Below are positions 46,523 to 55,267 of a DNA stretch of 64,000 nt, piece by piece. Source of the stretch: Mucilaginibacter xinganensis (GTDB lineage Bacteria; Bacteroidota; Bacteroidia; Sphingobacteriales; Sphingobacteriaceae); the NCBI RefSeq assembly GCF_002257585.1, contig NZ_CP022743.1, positions 3,968,001 through 4,032,000 on the forward strand. Direction: 5' to 3'. A program made the translations under genes and the position numbers. Position 1 is the first letter of the stretch, and the number at the start of each line of letters is the position of its first letter. The notes under the pieces were generated by a model. The model had not been told where the DNA came from and did no database searches. It saw only the letters and a list, made by a program, of their open reading frames with translations.

Positions 46523-46954
46523 AAATAAAGAGGTTTTAAAGAAATATATAATTGTGTTTAGTATGCTGTTTGGCATATTTTATTAAGTAGTTTACGGCTT
46601 GTACTGTATCGCGTGTATTGTCTGTATTGCTACATGGAAACGATACAGCGATACAGTGATACAAAAACGGCTATATTATTTTAATGCTGATGATAAGCAG
46701 GCGGTAAAACCCGGCTTAACTATTGCAGAAAAGCAACGCTGGTAAAGGTAGGGAATATTTCTGTATTAGTAAAGAAATTTTAAAGAAAAAATGGATTGGT
46801 AAATTAAAATTATGATCTATATTATTCTTAAAGCAGTAGAAATGAAAAAAAGTAATACTTTTATGTAAATTGAATACCCTGTAGATTTTCTTCTGAAGAA
46901 TTGATTACTCTTTTTACTTTGGGTTTGAATTCAGTTTTTTAATTAAGGACGCTT
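46523..46954. other. Non-coding stretch holding array B between two divergent genes
   Basis: Apart from array B at 46603-46663 this 432-base stretch is AT-rich, with no convincing frame. Promoters for the RepA-like gene (leftward) and the AlbA_2 gene (rightward) should lie here. No exact consensus box was found. Confidence 0.6.
46603..46663. repeat. CGATACAG inverted array, copy B
   Basis: ACTGTATCG at 46603-46611, with two further related half-units to 46629, faces CGATACAG units at 46641-46663. The left arm and the right-arm start are almost identical to copy D. It stands 81 bases upstream of the RepA-like gene and 292 bases before the AlbA_2 gene. Confidence 0.7.
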
Positions 46955-48820
46955 ATGAAAGTAGTTGATGACATACTACAGCAAATAGAATACTGTATAC
47001 ATAATAATGAGTTTTTAATAATTGAAAATGAAAAGGTTGAAATAAAGGACAACAGTCATAATAATTCTGAATGGACTGAGGTTTTTAAAACTGCCAATGC
47101 TTATCTTAACACGAATGGAGGGATAATTATTGTCGGAATACTTGAGGACAAAAAGAATAAACGATATATTTTCAAAGGATTCGATTTTAATAACGAGGAC
47201 AAATTAAAGACAATTAAAGATGCTTACATAGATGATTATGGGGCAAAAAAAGATATCAGTGAATACTTACACTATGAAACAAGACAGTTTTTAGATGGAC
47301 AACTATTAGTCATTTATATTGATGGATTGCCGGATGATGAAAAGTACATTTACTATGGCGGAAGTGCTTATGAAAGATTAATATCTGGTGATCACAAGCT
47401 TAGTGATATTAAAATTCAGTCTCAAAGAGAATACAAGGCTGAACTAATTGACACAAGGGAATTAAGAGTAGTTGCCAATTCAACAATTGAAGATTTAGAT
47501 GTAAATCGACTGAATGACTACATCCATCTATTAAATAGTGAAGTAAAAATTGAAAATATAAAATCATCAATTGATGAGGCGAAATCATTTCTTAAAAGAA
47601 ATGGAATGACCAGGGAAGATATTCCTACAATTTTAGGGGTTTTAGTTTGCGGTTCGGAACCTGGTGAAAAATTACATTGGCGCTCACAAGTCGACGCTTA
47701 CGTTGACAGCCCTGTAACTATTGATATAGCTCAAAATAAAAAAATAATCAACAATACCGTTATTCAATTAATGGAACAAAGCTTAGCTTTTGTTTATAGA
47801 AATATACAAACTGGTATTTCAAACGAAAGAGGCGGCACGAAACTTTTTGAATATCCCGAACGACTAATAAGAGAGTGCATTAACAATTCGTTAGCCCATA
47901 GGGACTATGCGATAGATCATTACGTAAATATAAATATACTTCCAGGCAAACATATTCAAATTAGAAATCCTGGAAGATTTAAAAAACAGCTTCTCTTAAT
48001 TGATTTAGAAAATGTCGTTCCTGTCCGAAGAATTATATCTGGAAATCCAAAAGCTAATAATCCTAAATTAGCTAAAGTTTTAAGTGTTTATAATAAATAT
48101 GAAGGTAAAGGTTGGGGAATGGCTTCAGTAATTGGCGCATGCTTAGAGGATAGGATAGATGTTCCTTATTACATTTTTCATTCTTGGGATGAATTGTCAC
48201 TGTATATCCCGAAAGGGAAATTAGTTGACGAAACAATGGACACATTGTTTGAATCATACAGTGGCTATTTGACCAGAAAATTAGAAGGATATGATATCAC
48301 ATTGGATCAAAAACGTGTGTTAACATATCTTTACAAATCAGAGAATTTAAATAAACAAGACAGATACACTATATTGCTTACTAAAGATAATAATCATCTA
48401 CAAGCAATTCAATCGCTTCAAGAAGCTGGCCTAATTATTAGGCATTCAATTAGCGATGAGATTTACTCCGTTTTCATTATTGATCGTAATTTATTTAAAA
48501 AGAGTTTTTACAGGGAATTGGAAGGGCAATATGGACATAATTTCGTCGCGTTACATCAAGATTACAAGGATGTTTTGTCATTTATTTATGAAAGAAACAC
48601 TTACAGCCTTGACAAGTATCCCAGTGCGAATGAAATCGGAAGCAAAATTTGGATAAAGAAAGGTAACGCAGCTATACTTGAGGGCTACGAAGTCTATAAA
48701 AGAAAGGTTCGTAATATTGTTAATAAGCTTGAAAAAAGCTCTTTCATACTTAGAAATAACAATAAACCTGAATACATGATTAACGTCAATTATAAGTCAT
48801 TGGGCGATTTATTTAATTAA
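46955..48820 (+). CDS. AlbA_2/Schlafen-type ATPase with HATPase-like C-terminal half
   Basis: 621 residues. The AlbA_2 motif (NTNGGIIIVGI at 52-62) is followed by a middle region and an ATP-binding part with INNSLAHRDY (309-318) and GKGWGMASV (384-392), as in the divergent AAA_4/HATPase_c_4 family. Members are often RNA-cleaving or regulatory proteins, some of them anti-phage (Schlafen-like). A helical C-terminal 200 residues follow. Base composition is visibly more AT-rich than the surrounding genes, suggesting transfer. It is flanked by arrays B and C. Confidence 0.72.
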   Translation: MKVVDDILQQIEYCIHNNEFLIIENEKVEIKDNSHNNSEWTEVFKTANAYLNTNGGIIIVGILEDKKNKRYIFKGFDFNNEDKLKTIKDAYIDDYGAKKDISEYLHYETRQFLDGQLLVIYIDGLPDDEKYIYYGGSAYERLISGDHKLSDIKIQSQREYKAELIDTRELRVVANSTIEDLDVNRLNDYIHLLNSEVKIENIKSSIDEAKSFLKRNGMTREDIPTILGVLVCGSEPGEKLHWRSQVDAYVDSPVTIDIAQNKKIINNTVIQLMEQSLAFVYRNIQTGISNERGGTKLFEYPERLIRECINNSLAHRDYAIDHYVNINILPGKHIQIRNPGRFKKQLLLIDLENVVPVRRIISGNPKANNPKLAKVLSVYNKYEGKGWGMASVIGACLEDRIDVPYYIFHSWDELSLYIPKGKLVDETMDTLFESYSGYLTRKLEGYDITLDQKRVLTYLYKSENLNKQDRYTILLTKDNNHLQAIQSLQEAGLIIRHSISDEIYSVFIIDRNLFKKSFYRELEGQYGHNFVALHQDYKDVLSFIYERNTYSLDKYPSANEIGSKIWIKKGNAAILEGYEVYKRKVRNIVNKLEKSSFILRNNNKPEYMINVNYKSLGDLFN

Positions 48821-48830
48821 AAACTAATAA

Positions 48831-48886
48831 ACTGTATCGTCTGTATCGCCACCAACTAACAATACAGACGATACACACGATACAGT
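48831..48886. repeat. CGATACAG inverted array, copy C (terminator-like)
   Basis: Left arm 48831-48848 and right arm 48860-48886 can pair with only one mismatch over about 18 bases. A T run follows at 48886-48891, so it may act as the terminator of the AlbA_2 gene, which ends 10 bases before it. Confidence 0.7.
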
Positions 48887-48897
48887 TTTTTGTCATT

Positions 48898-49006
48898 CTG
48901 AGCATAGCGAAGGATCTTCTGCGCGCTAAAGGTATTCGCCCGATAAGTCGCCCACATACCTTTCCGCCGGGAATAGCGCTTGCTGAAGATCCTTCGCTAT
49001 GCTCAG
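48898..49006. mobile_element. MITE-like inverted repeat (extragenic palindrome)
   Basis: The 22-base ends 48898-48919 and 48985-49006 are perfect inverted copies with a spacer of 65 bases. A related element with 28-base ends is at 52537-52635, sharing the TCATTCTGAGC core. It lies between arrays C and D. It is too short to encode a transposase, so any movement would need one elsewhere. Confidence 0.6.
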
Positions 49007-49037
49007 GAGGACAGGTTTATTTACACACCACAGGTTT

Positions 49038-49092
49038 ACTGTATCGCGTGTATTGTTGCGGTGAAACGATACAGCGATACAGGCGATACAGC
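49038..49092. repeat. CGATACAG inverted array, copy D
   Basis: Left arm 49038-49055, right arm 49067-49092 with three CGATACAG units at 8-9 base spacing. It closely matches copy B, including the AAACGATACAGCGATACAG string. Confidence 0.7.
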
Positions 49093-49200
49093 GCATAACC
49101 GATACCCTCCCCGCCCCTTAAATGGTTCATCGCAACAATTCACCCCATTAAATACTTAATTGTCAATCCGCACGTTATCAGCTAAATAAACCTATCCAAC

Positions 49201-49899
49201 ATGATCCATCTGCAAAAAAACCCCTCAACCCGGCTGTACAGGTATGTATTGCTATTGCCCTTTATTGTATTAAGCCTGTGTTTTATCAATCCTGTTAAGG
49301 CCCGCACCATGGCGGTTAAAACAACAACAGTTGCCGATACTACCCCCATGAAAGCCTTTGAAGGCATTTACCAGCTTAAAAGCAACGAACATGGTTACGT
49401 ACAAATTACTGTTTCCAATAAAACCCTGCTTGCCAAAGTTATTGACGCAAATAAGCAATTTGTATTAACCCGCAAAGGCGATCTTGCCTTTGAAACACTG
49501 GACGATGACGGCGATGAAAAGATCCCTGTTACCTTCGCCAAAAGCGCTGCCGGCGAAGTTACCGGGGCTGCCGTGGGGGATAAAGACCAACTTACCAGGG
49601 TAAAAAACTATGTGCCCGTAACAGCCATTAAACTTACCGCCGCCAAGCTAAAGACTTACGAAGGCAAGTATGAGTTTGATCAACGAAAAGGTACTTTTTT
49701 AACCATAACCGCCACCGCCGACGGACTGGTACTCAAGGAGCTTTGGGACGATAAAGAGATCCCGTTTATAGCAGTAGCCGATAACGAGTTTATAAATAAA
49801 GAGGCCCTGTTTCCGTTAAAATTCACCATGGATGCAAGCGGTAACGCCATCAAAGTGCTGGCCTTTAACCGGGATAGCTGGGATAAGGTGAAGGAGTGA
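49201..49899 (+). CDS. Exported DUF3471-like protein
   Basis: 232 residues with a signal-like N-terminus (YVLLLPFIVLSLCFINPVKA). The KAFEGIYQLKSNEHGYVQI and KLKTYEGKYEFDQRKGTFLTI segments are two copies of a short beta-domain like DUF3471, usually attached to serine hydrolases. Here they stand alone, with the catalytic domain missing. Function unknown. It sits outside the array-bounded part. Confidence 0.6.
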   Translation: MIHLQKNPSTRLYRYVLLLPFIVLSLCFINPVKARTMAVKTTTVADTTPMKAFEGIYQLKSNEHGYVQITVSNKTLLAKVIDANKQFVLTRKGDLAFETLDDDGDEKIPVTFAKSAAGEVTGAAVGDKDQLTRVKNYVPVTAIKLTAAKLKTYEGKYEFDQRKGTFLTITATADGLVLKELWDDKEIPFIAVADNEFINKEALFPLKFTMDASGNAIKVLAFNRDSWDKVKE

Positions 49900-49900
49900 T

Positions 49901-50145
49901 GGTTAGTTGATTAGAGGTTAGTTAATTAGAGACTAGTTAACTAGAGATCAGTTAATTAGAGATTAGGCGGGTCGTGCGGAGAGAATTAACCACCAACACC
50001 ATCTAATCTCTAATTAACTAATCTCTATCCCCTACCTAATCTCTGATCTCTAATTAACCAATCTCTATCCCCCACCTAATCTCTAATCTCCAGGCAACTA
50101 ACCTCTATCCCCACCTAATCTCTAATCTCCAGTCTCTAATCTCTA
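49901..50145. repeat. Large paired TTAG/CTAA repeat array
   Basis: TTAG-type units (49901-49966) face CTAA-type units (50003-50145) so the whole can fold on itself. The right half also shows a longer repeat of about 33-40 bases (TAATCTC...CTATCCCC...). It lies between two convergent genes and ends at the stop of the DUF885 gene. Confidence 0.75.
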
Positions 50146-51936
50146 CTTCCCAAAATCATAAAACTTCCATTGCGTGGTAAAATCCCTTGTCAATGCCTGG
50201 TTGGTGAGGGTGGCGCGTACCATTTCAATAGGCATGGTGTTTTCCTTTATTACGGCGTCGTGAAATTGTTTGTAGGTCATTTTACCGCCGTCAACCAGTT
50301 CGCGTTTAAGGCTCATCAACTGCAGGCCACCGGTTAAGTAGGCCACCTGGTAAAGCGGACTATACCCGCCCTGGAACGAGCGCCTTACTTCGCCCTCGGC
50401 ATTGGCGCGTTCATGCCCTACCCTATCCACCAAAAAGTCTATACATTGCTGTGGTGTCCAGTTGCCCAGGTGATAGTTTAACGAGAAGATGATGCGGGCG
50501 CAACGGTGCATCCTCCAAAATAACATCCCGATGCGTTCTTCTGGTGTTTTGGCAAAGCCCTGATCGTATAATAACAATTCCCAATACAGGCTCCATCCCT
50601 CTATCCAAAACGGGGTATAAAACATGTTGCGGTATGGCTTGTAGCGGCTGTTCATAAAGTACTGCATGTTGTGGCCGGGCAAAAGCTCGTGCTGCACGGT
50701 ACCCCTGCTAAAATAAGGGTTGTTGCCCCGCATGCTCATCAGCTTGTCGGCCTCATCCATGGTGTTGGTGGGGTAGCTGATAATGATCTCGCTGCCACCC
50801 AAAAAGAAAGGGTTCACCAGTTGCTGCTGCGGCGTCATCATGGTCATGCCCCAGGTTTCTTCGGCCAGCGGCGGTATAGTGATCAGGTCGCGCGCTTTAA
50901 TAAAGCTCAGCGCATCGTTGTATAATTTCAGGATGGCTTCGGGCTGTTTGCCGGCGGGTACGTAGCTATTCTTCACTTTCTCCAGGGCCTTGTGCCAGTC
51001 GTTACCAAAACCCATTTCGTTGCTGGCTTTCAGCATCTCACGGTCGCAAAAGGCGAATTCCTTGTTGGCCAGTTTTATCAGTTCTTCGGGCGAGTAAGGG
51101 ATCATCTCGGCCTTTAGCTGGCGCACCAGTTCATCGTGCCCAACAGGAACGCCTTTAATGCCACTGCTATCGGGCTTTTGGGTGGTGTTTATTTTGCCCT
51201 TGCCCATTATTAAGGTGGCGTAGTTATTTAAAGCGGTATCCAGCTTCAGGTAGGGTTTTGGCATCCACCAGGTAAAGTCGGGATCATAGCCGTTATAAAA
51301 ATCGTAAAAGCTTTTAAGGCGGCTCTTAAGCCCCAGCACAGCGGCCTTGCCCTTGCGTGCCAGCGGCATATCCAGCGATTTTACGGCTTCAAACGATGCC
51401 TGCGACGTCTTTACCGCCTTTATAATATTATTAAGCTGCAGGGCAATTTCCTGCCCGTTTACCGAAATGCCGCGGCGACGTTTCTTTTCCAGCTGGTAAA
51501 TCTCTTCGGCAAAGGGGATGTAGGCGGTTATCTTATTGTATTCGTCTTCATCAAGCTTTAGTGCGCCAAGGTCAAACACAATCTGTTTTTTAAGCAGGGT
51601 ATAATCCACCTTGCCATAAATGCTCATGCTTTCAAAATCGCTTTGCTTCAACTTTTCAAGATATTCGTTACCTGTTTCTATCAGGCGTTTACGCTCTTCG
51701 GGCGAGGTTTGTACCGATTGATTGGAGTAGCCGTCAATAGCCGTGTAGGGCGAATAAAAATCGCGGATGGCATTCATATCCTGCCCGTATTGGATAATTA
51801 GTCCGGATACTTCGCTGGCCTGCTCATACATGGCCTTAGGCGCTGTTTGTGCCGACAGCCTGCCGGTGGAACTAAAAAATACAAAACATAAAATAACAGG
51901 AAGGATAAAATTTGACGAGGTTTTTTTGCGATACAT
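50143..51936 (-). CDS. DUF885 zinc-dependent peptidase-like secreted protein
   Basis: 597 residues with a signal peptide (FILPVILCFVFFSSTGRLSAQ). A helical body carries the motif VQHELLPGHNMQYF, where HExxxxH provides zinc ligands and the catalytic Glu. This is the hallmark of DUF885, a metallopeptidase-like family. Nearby FWIEGWSLYWELLLYD gives further ligands. Substrate unknown. It converges on the DUF3471-like gene across the repeat array. Confidence 0.88.
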   Translation of the reverse strand: MYRKKTSSNFILPVILCFVFFSSTGRLSAQTAPKAMYEQASEVSGLIIQYGQDMNAIRDFYSPYTAIDGYSNQSVQTSPEERKRLIETGNEYLEKLKQSDFESMSIYGKVDYTLLKKQIVFDLGALKLDEDEYNKITAYIPFAEEIYQLEKKRRRGISVNGQEIALQLNNIIKAVKTSQASFEAVKSLDMPLARKGKAAVLGLKSRLKSFYDFYNGYDPDFTWWMPKPYLKLDTALNNYATLIMGKGKINTTQKPDSSGIKGVPVGHDELVRQLKAEMIPYSPEELIKLANKEFAFCDREMLKASNEMGFGNDWHKALEKVKNSYVPAGKQPEAILKLYNDALSFIKARDLITIPPLAEETWGMTMMTPQQQLVNPFFLGGSEIIISYPTNTMDEADKLMSMRGNNPYFSRGTVQHELLPGHNMQYFMNSRYKPYRNMFYTPFWIEGWSLYWELLLYDQGFAKTPEERIGMLFWRMHRCARIIFSLNYHLGNWTPQQCIDFLVDRVGHERANAEGEVRRSFQGGYSPLYQVAYLTGGLQLMSLKRELVDGGKMTYKQFHDAVIKENTMPIEMVRATLTNQALTRDFTTQWKFYDFGK

Positions 51937-52072
51937 GCGGCTACAGGATTAATTATTACCAGGCGAAATATAAGTTAATTTAATGCATGATAAAAATAGG
52001 CGCGGCAAGGCAGGTTTAGTAACTATAATTTGACAGGTTGTAGCGGGATTTTAGCCGTGAGGGTTGGGGAAG

Positions 52073-52115
52073 GTCCATGGTCGATAGTCGATAGTCCATG
52101 GTCGATGGTCGATGG
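52073..52115. repeat. GTCSATR heptamer tandem array
   Basis: Six consecutive 7-base units (GTCCATG, GTCGATA, GTCGATA, GTCCATG, GTCGATG, GTCGATG). Same unit as in the DUF6371/RepA operon at 45.1-45.5 kb. Confidence 0.8.
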
Positions 52116-52156
52116 TGGATTGTATAATGGAAGGGTGTTGTTTTAGGCATGACCCG

Positions 52157-52310
52157 TAGGGTCTATCCCGTTGTAGAAATCGCCCCCCTCTTTTATTACC
52201 TCGTAGAGGTTACCCTTAACCGTTAGGCAGGTATTGAACAGCGCATAATGGGTAGCCTCTACGAGGCAAAGAACCGCGGAATTGTTTTTTCTACAAAGAG
52301 GTAGACCCTA
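52157..52310. repeat. Long nested palindrome
   Basis: Three inverted blocks in register: 52157-52165 with 52302-52310, 52171-52179 with 52288-52296, 52196-52215 with 52250-52269. The innermost blocks are themselves palindromic (CCTCGTAGAGG). It resembles extragenic palindromes or a small non-autonomous element. Confidence 0.7.
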
Positions 52311-52417
52311 TGGTTCAAAATTGCTGACGAAATAAGATCGCACGAAGCTTGTATTGAATTCCTTACCTATTAACTATTGCTAATTATTACACGCTGAAAA
52401 AAGATGTAAATTTGAAT

Positions 52418-52486
52418 ATGGGTAAGGTCAAGTCAGAAAAAATCAATAAGGTTAAAACTGAATTGGCCAAATGGAAAGCCAAATAA
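52418..52486 (+). CDS. Possible 22-residue Lys-rich peptide
   Basis: MGKVKSEKINKVKTELAKWKAK, with charge pattern of a basic helix. Codons alternate sensibly and it lies outside the palindromes, but nothing proves translation. Confidence 0.2.
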   Translation: MGKVKSEKINKVKTELAKWKAK

Positions 52487-52536
52487 TTGCCTGCCCGGAA
52501 TTGGCATAATTATCCTTCGTATTTAAATAAGTCTTT

Positions 52537-52635
52537 TTGTCATTCTGAGCGTGAGCGAAGAATCCTCAACGCGGGACAGGTATGAAGGCGACTTATCAAT
52601 TGGATAAGATTCTTCGCTCACGCTCAGAATGACAA
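52537..52635. mobile_element. MITE-like inverted repeat
   Basis: 28-base ends (52537-52564 and 52608-52635) are perfect inverted copies around a 43-base spacer. Core TCATTCTGAGC is shared with 48898-49006. Confidence 0.65.
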
Positions 52636-52648
52636 GGGGTATTAACAC

Positions 52649-52686
52649 AAAAAAACCGGATGTTACTCAATTGAATAAGCACCCGG
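52649..52686 (-). terminator. Terminator of the GH13 gene
   Basis: On the minus strand CCGGGTG pairs with CATCCGG (one wobble) and is followed by seven T. It lies 29 bases past the amylase stop. Confidence 0.75.
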
Positions 52687-52714
52687 CTGTAAACTCCCCT
52701 AGTTTAGTTTTTTA

Positions 52715-54628
52715 TTAATGCAGCGCTGTTTTGCTGTATAAATGATACTCGCCCGGGGCAAGGGTCATCGTATAAGCCAATGATGTTACATTGATGGTTG
52801 AACCCGTAAAGTTGTCTGTCCACGTACCTGTTGCCGGGAAAGTTATGGTGGCGGTGTTTGCCACCACACCAAAGTTACCCACCACCTCAATACTGTTTGA
52901 CGGATCGGTTAGCTGGATGGTTTTCACTGCACCGTCTAAACTGTAATTAAATGTAGTGCTGGTAAACACCGGGTTGTTGATCTTCCACTTGATCATCTGC
53001 GAATACACTTTAAACAGGTGCCTGCGGTTGGCATCGTTCATGTATTCCCAATGGGCGGGCTTATCCCCCAGCCTTCCGCCGTTATCAATACTTACGTCGT
53101 AACCGCGTTCACCAAACTGCCAAAGCATTTTAGGTCCCGGCGATGAAAACATAAAGGCTGCACCCAGTTCGTCGCGCTTAAGGCCGGTTGCCAGGTCCTT
53201 TACACTGTAGCTGCCGCTGGCGTTACCATAGGCGGCGTTTTTAAATTGCAGGCGTTCCTCATCGTGGCTTTCAAAATAGCTTACCAGCGCATAAGGGTTT
53301 TTAAAGTTAAACCTGTCATAAAACAAGCCCGAAATATCCCACGAGCCGCCTGCATCGTTATAGCTCATTAAACCCTGCTCTGCCTGAAAACTTTGATTGT
53401 TCCAGGTCATCATGCCTTGGTCGGCCAGTTCGCTTTCTTCCTGGTTGCCGGCAAAGTCTTCCAGTATCACGTATAATTTAGGGTCAATGCTTTTAATATA
53501 GCTGTTGTAATCCTTCCAGATGGCAACCCGGCTGGCATCATAATTACCCCAGGCGGCAACATCGCTACCGCTGTTGGTTTGTGTAAAACCTTTCGCCAAA
53601 TCAAAACGGAAGCCGTCAATCTTATACTCCTGCATCCAAAACTTCACTACGTTTTTAACAAAGTATCTGGTAGCGGGGCTCTCATGGTTAAACTGGTACC
53701 CCACGTTAAAAGGGTGCGTAGCCACGGTATTATACCAGGGGTTATTAGCGGGCACCCCACCGCTTGAGTACAACTGTACCATAGGCGATGAACCGAAGGA
53801 GTGGTTAAGCACTATATCCTGTATTACGGCAATTCCTTTGGCATGGCAGGCGTCAATAAGCGCTTTCAGGTCGTTTTTGGTGCCATAATATTTATCAGGG
53901 GCAAAGTAATAGTTGGGGTTGTAGCCCCATGAGTCGTTACCCTCAAACTCGTTTACCGGCATCAGCTCAATGGCATTAACGCCCAGGCGGGCAATATAGT
54001 TTAAGGTATCTTTTACGGTTTTATAGCTGTGGGTGGCCACAAAATCGCGCACCAGCAATTCGTAAACTACAAGGTTTTTAGGCTCAGGGCGGGTAAATGT
54101 GCTGGTAGTCCAGCTGTAGGCGGGCTGGTTAGCTTCCATTACGCTCACTATGCCGGTTGTTTTACCGGTGGGATAGCTTTTTAAGTTGGGGTATATGGAG
54201 GCATCAATATATTTGTCGTTATCCGGGTCAAGTACCTTTTCGCAATAAGGGTCACCTATTTTAAACGACTGATCCACATAATACTGGTAAGCATATTCGG
54301 TATTGGGGTCAAGGTTATCTATCTGGATCCACCAGCGGCTGCCATCGGTAGAGTTGGTCATGTTATATTTGGCATCGGTCGACCAGCCGTTAAAATCGCC
54401 GGTAAGGGTAACGGTTTTTTTATTGGGTGCATACAAATTAAAAATGGCCGATTTACCGCCGTTTATAAAAGTAACGCCATCATTAGCGCCTGCCGGTACA
54501 TCTTTAGCTGTCGGGTTAGGATCGGGAACGTTCCCGGAACCCTTGTCAACAGAGGGGGTTTTTGAGCATGAAATAACACCTGCCAGCAAGATCCAGGCAA
54601 ACAATAAGTACAAATTCCTGATTTTCAT
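52715..54628 (-). CDS. GH13 alpha-amylase-family lipoprotein with N-terminal CBM48
   Basis: 637 residues. Signal peptide with lipobox ending ISCS (Cys21), so it is anchored in the outer membrane or periplasm face. A CBM48-like domain (about 50-135) precedes the barrel. Catalytic triad: nucleophile D343 (GFRFDLAKG), acid/base E390 (VILEDFAG), D456 (FESHDEER). A C-terminal beta domain follows. It probably degrades or debranches starch/glycogen-type alpha-glucans. It is not in an operon with a SusC/D pair here. Confidence 0.92.
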   Translation of the reverse strand: MKIRNLYLLFAWILLAGVISCSKTPSVDKGSGNVPDPNPTAKDVPAGANDGVTFINGGKSAIFNLYAPNKKTVTLTGDFNGWSTDAKYNMTNSTDGSRWWIQIDNLDPNTEYAYQYYVDQSFKIGDPYCEKVLDPDNDKYIDASIYPNLKSYPTGKTTGIVSVMEANQPAYSWTTSTFTRPEPKNLVVYELLVRDFVATHSYKTVKDTLNYIARLGVNAIELMPVNEFEGNDSWGYNPNYYFAPDKYYGTKNDLKALIDACHAKGIAVIQDIVLNHSFGSSPMVQLYSSGGVPANNPWYNTVATHPFNVGYQFNHESPATRYFVKNVVKFWMQEYKIDGFRFDLAKGFTQTNSGSDVAAWGNYDASRVAIWKDYNSYIKSIDPKLYVILEDFAGNQEESELADQGMMTWNNQSFQAEQGLMSYNDAGGSWDISGLFYDRFNFKNPYALVSYFESHDEERLQFKNAAYGNASGSYSVKDLATGLKRDELGAAFMFSSPGPKMLWQFGERGYDVSIDNGGRLGDKPAHWEYMNDANRRHLFKVYSQMIKWKINNPVFTSTTFNYSLDGAVKTIQLTDPSNSIEVVGNFGVVANTATITFPATGTWTDNFTGSTINVTSLAYTMTLAPGEYHLYSKTALH

Positions 54629-54710
54629 TTATTTTCTTCGTTAAAATTGGTGCCTAAAGGTAGGTAATTTGTTTTGACAACTCCAATTTCTTCAATAATT
54701 TTCAGGCTGC

Positions 54711-55079
54711 TTAAATCACATGCTGTTTCACCAGCGCAATCAGTTCGTCCATGTCGAAAGGTTTTTTCAGGTAGGAGTTAGCGAGACCTTCTTCGGCAAT
54801 TTCTTTCACGTTGCTTACTGCTGATATGATAATTATAGGGATGTGCTGTGTTTTCGGGTTTGTCTTCAGCTCCTTACTCAGCTGCTGGCCATTGGCGTCG
54901 CTTTTCCATTCGGTGAGCCAGTTGTCCATCAGGATAAGGCCGGGGTTGTGCTCCGTTACTTTTCCCAGGATCTTTGAGTCGCCCGATGAAAGCACTTCAT
55001 ACCCCTGCTCTTCCAATATGTAAACAATAGTGTCCCTAATGTCTTTATCATCCTCAATAACCAATATCTTTTTGGCCAT
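54711..55079 (-). CDS. Single-domain response regulator
   Basis: 122 residues from the ATG at 55079 (a longer frame adds MLLNNKGACKV, unlike a receiver start). Acidic pair D10-D11, phosphoacceptor D52 (LILMDNWLTEW), conserved Lys in YLKKPFDMD. No output domain, so it acts through a partner. Not adjacent to a kinase here. Confidence 0.88.
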   Translation of the reverse strand: MAKKILVIEDDKDIRDTIVYILEEQGYEVLSSGDSKILGKVTEHNPGLILMDNWLTEWKSDANGQQLSKELKTNPKTQHIPIIIISAVSNVKEIAEEGLANSYLKKPFDMDELIALVKQHVI

Positions 55080-55219
55080 AACCTTACAAGCTCCTTTATT
55101 GTTTAATAACAACCAAGGGTGCTGGTTTTGTTTTAGGCTGATGTGTTTTTTTTGTAAAAAATACTGTTACAATTAACCATCTCCAAAATGGCGAAATGCG
55201 AGCTTATAGAAAGTAGCCA

Positions 55220-55250
55220 TTGGATTTGATTTTGATTTTTATTATTTTCG
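55220..55250 (+). promoter_or_regulatory. Promoter of the toxin-antitoxin pair
   Basis: TTG at 55220-55222, 20 bases, TATTTTCG at 55243-55250 (one mismatch to TAnnTTTG). It supports the start at 55268 rather than 55220. Confidence 0.6.
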
Positions 55251-55267
55251 TATATAAACATCAAGCT

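Larger units (their letters stand above)
48821..49200. other. Non-coding stretch with two CGATACAG arrays and a MITE-like repeat
   Basis: It holds array C (48831-48886), an inverted repeat element (48898-49006) and array D (49038-49092). No coding frame is convincing in either strand. Confidence 0.7.
51937..52714. other. Gene-poor 778-base stretch packed with repeats
   Basis: In order: a heptamer array (52073-52115), a long nested palindrome (52157-52310), a possible 22-codon frame (52418-52486), a MITE-like inverted repeat (52537-52635) and a terminator (52649-52686). No substantial gene was found. Confidence 0.75.

Noticed and set aside
48821..49200. A hidden integrase or transposase between arrays C and D
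   Set aside because: No frame of adequate length exists in either strand.
43385..50145. TTAG and CGATACAG arrays as CRISPR arrays
   Set aside because: Units are 7-9 bases with no spacers and no cas genes nearby. They are short tandem or inverted repeats.
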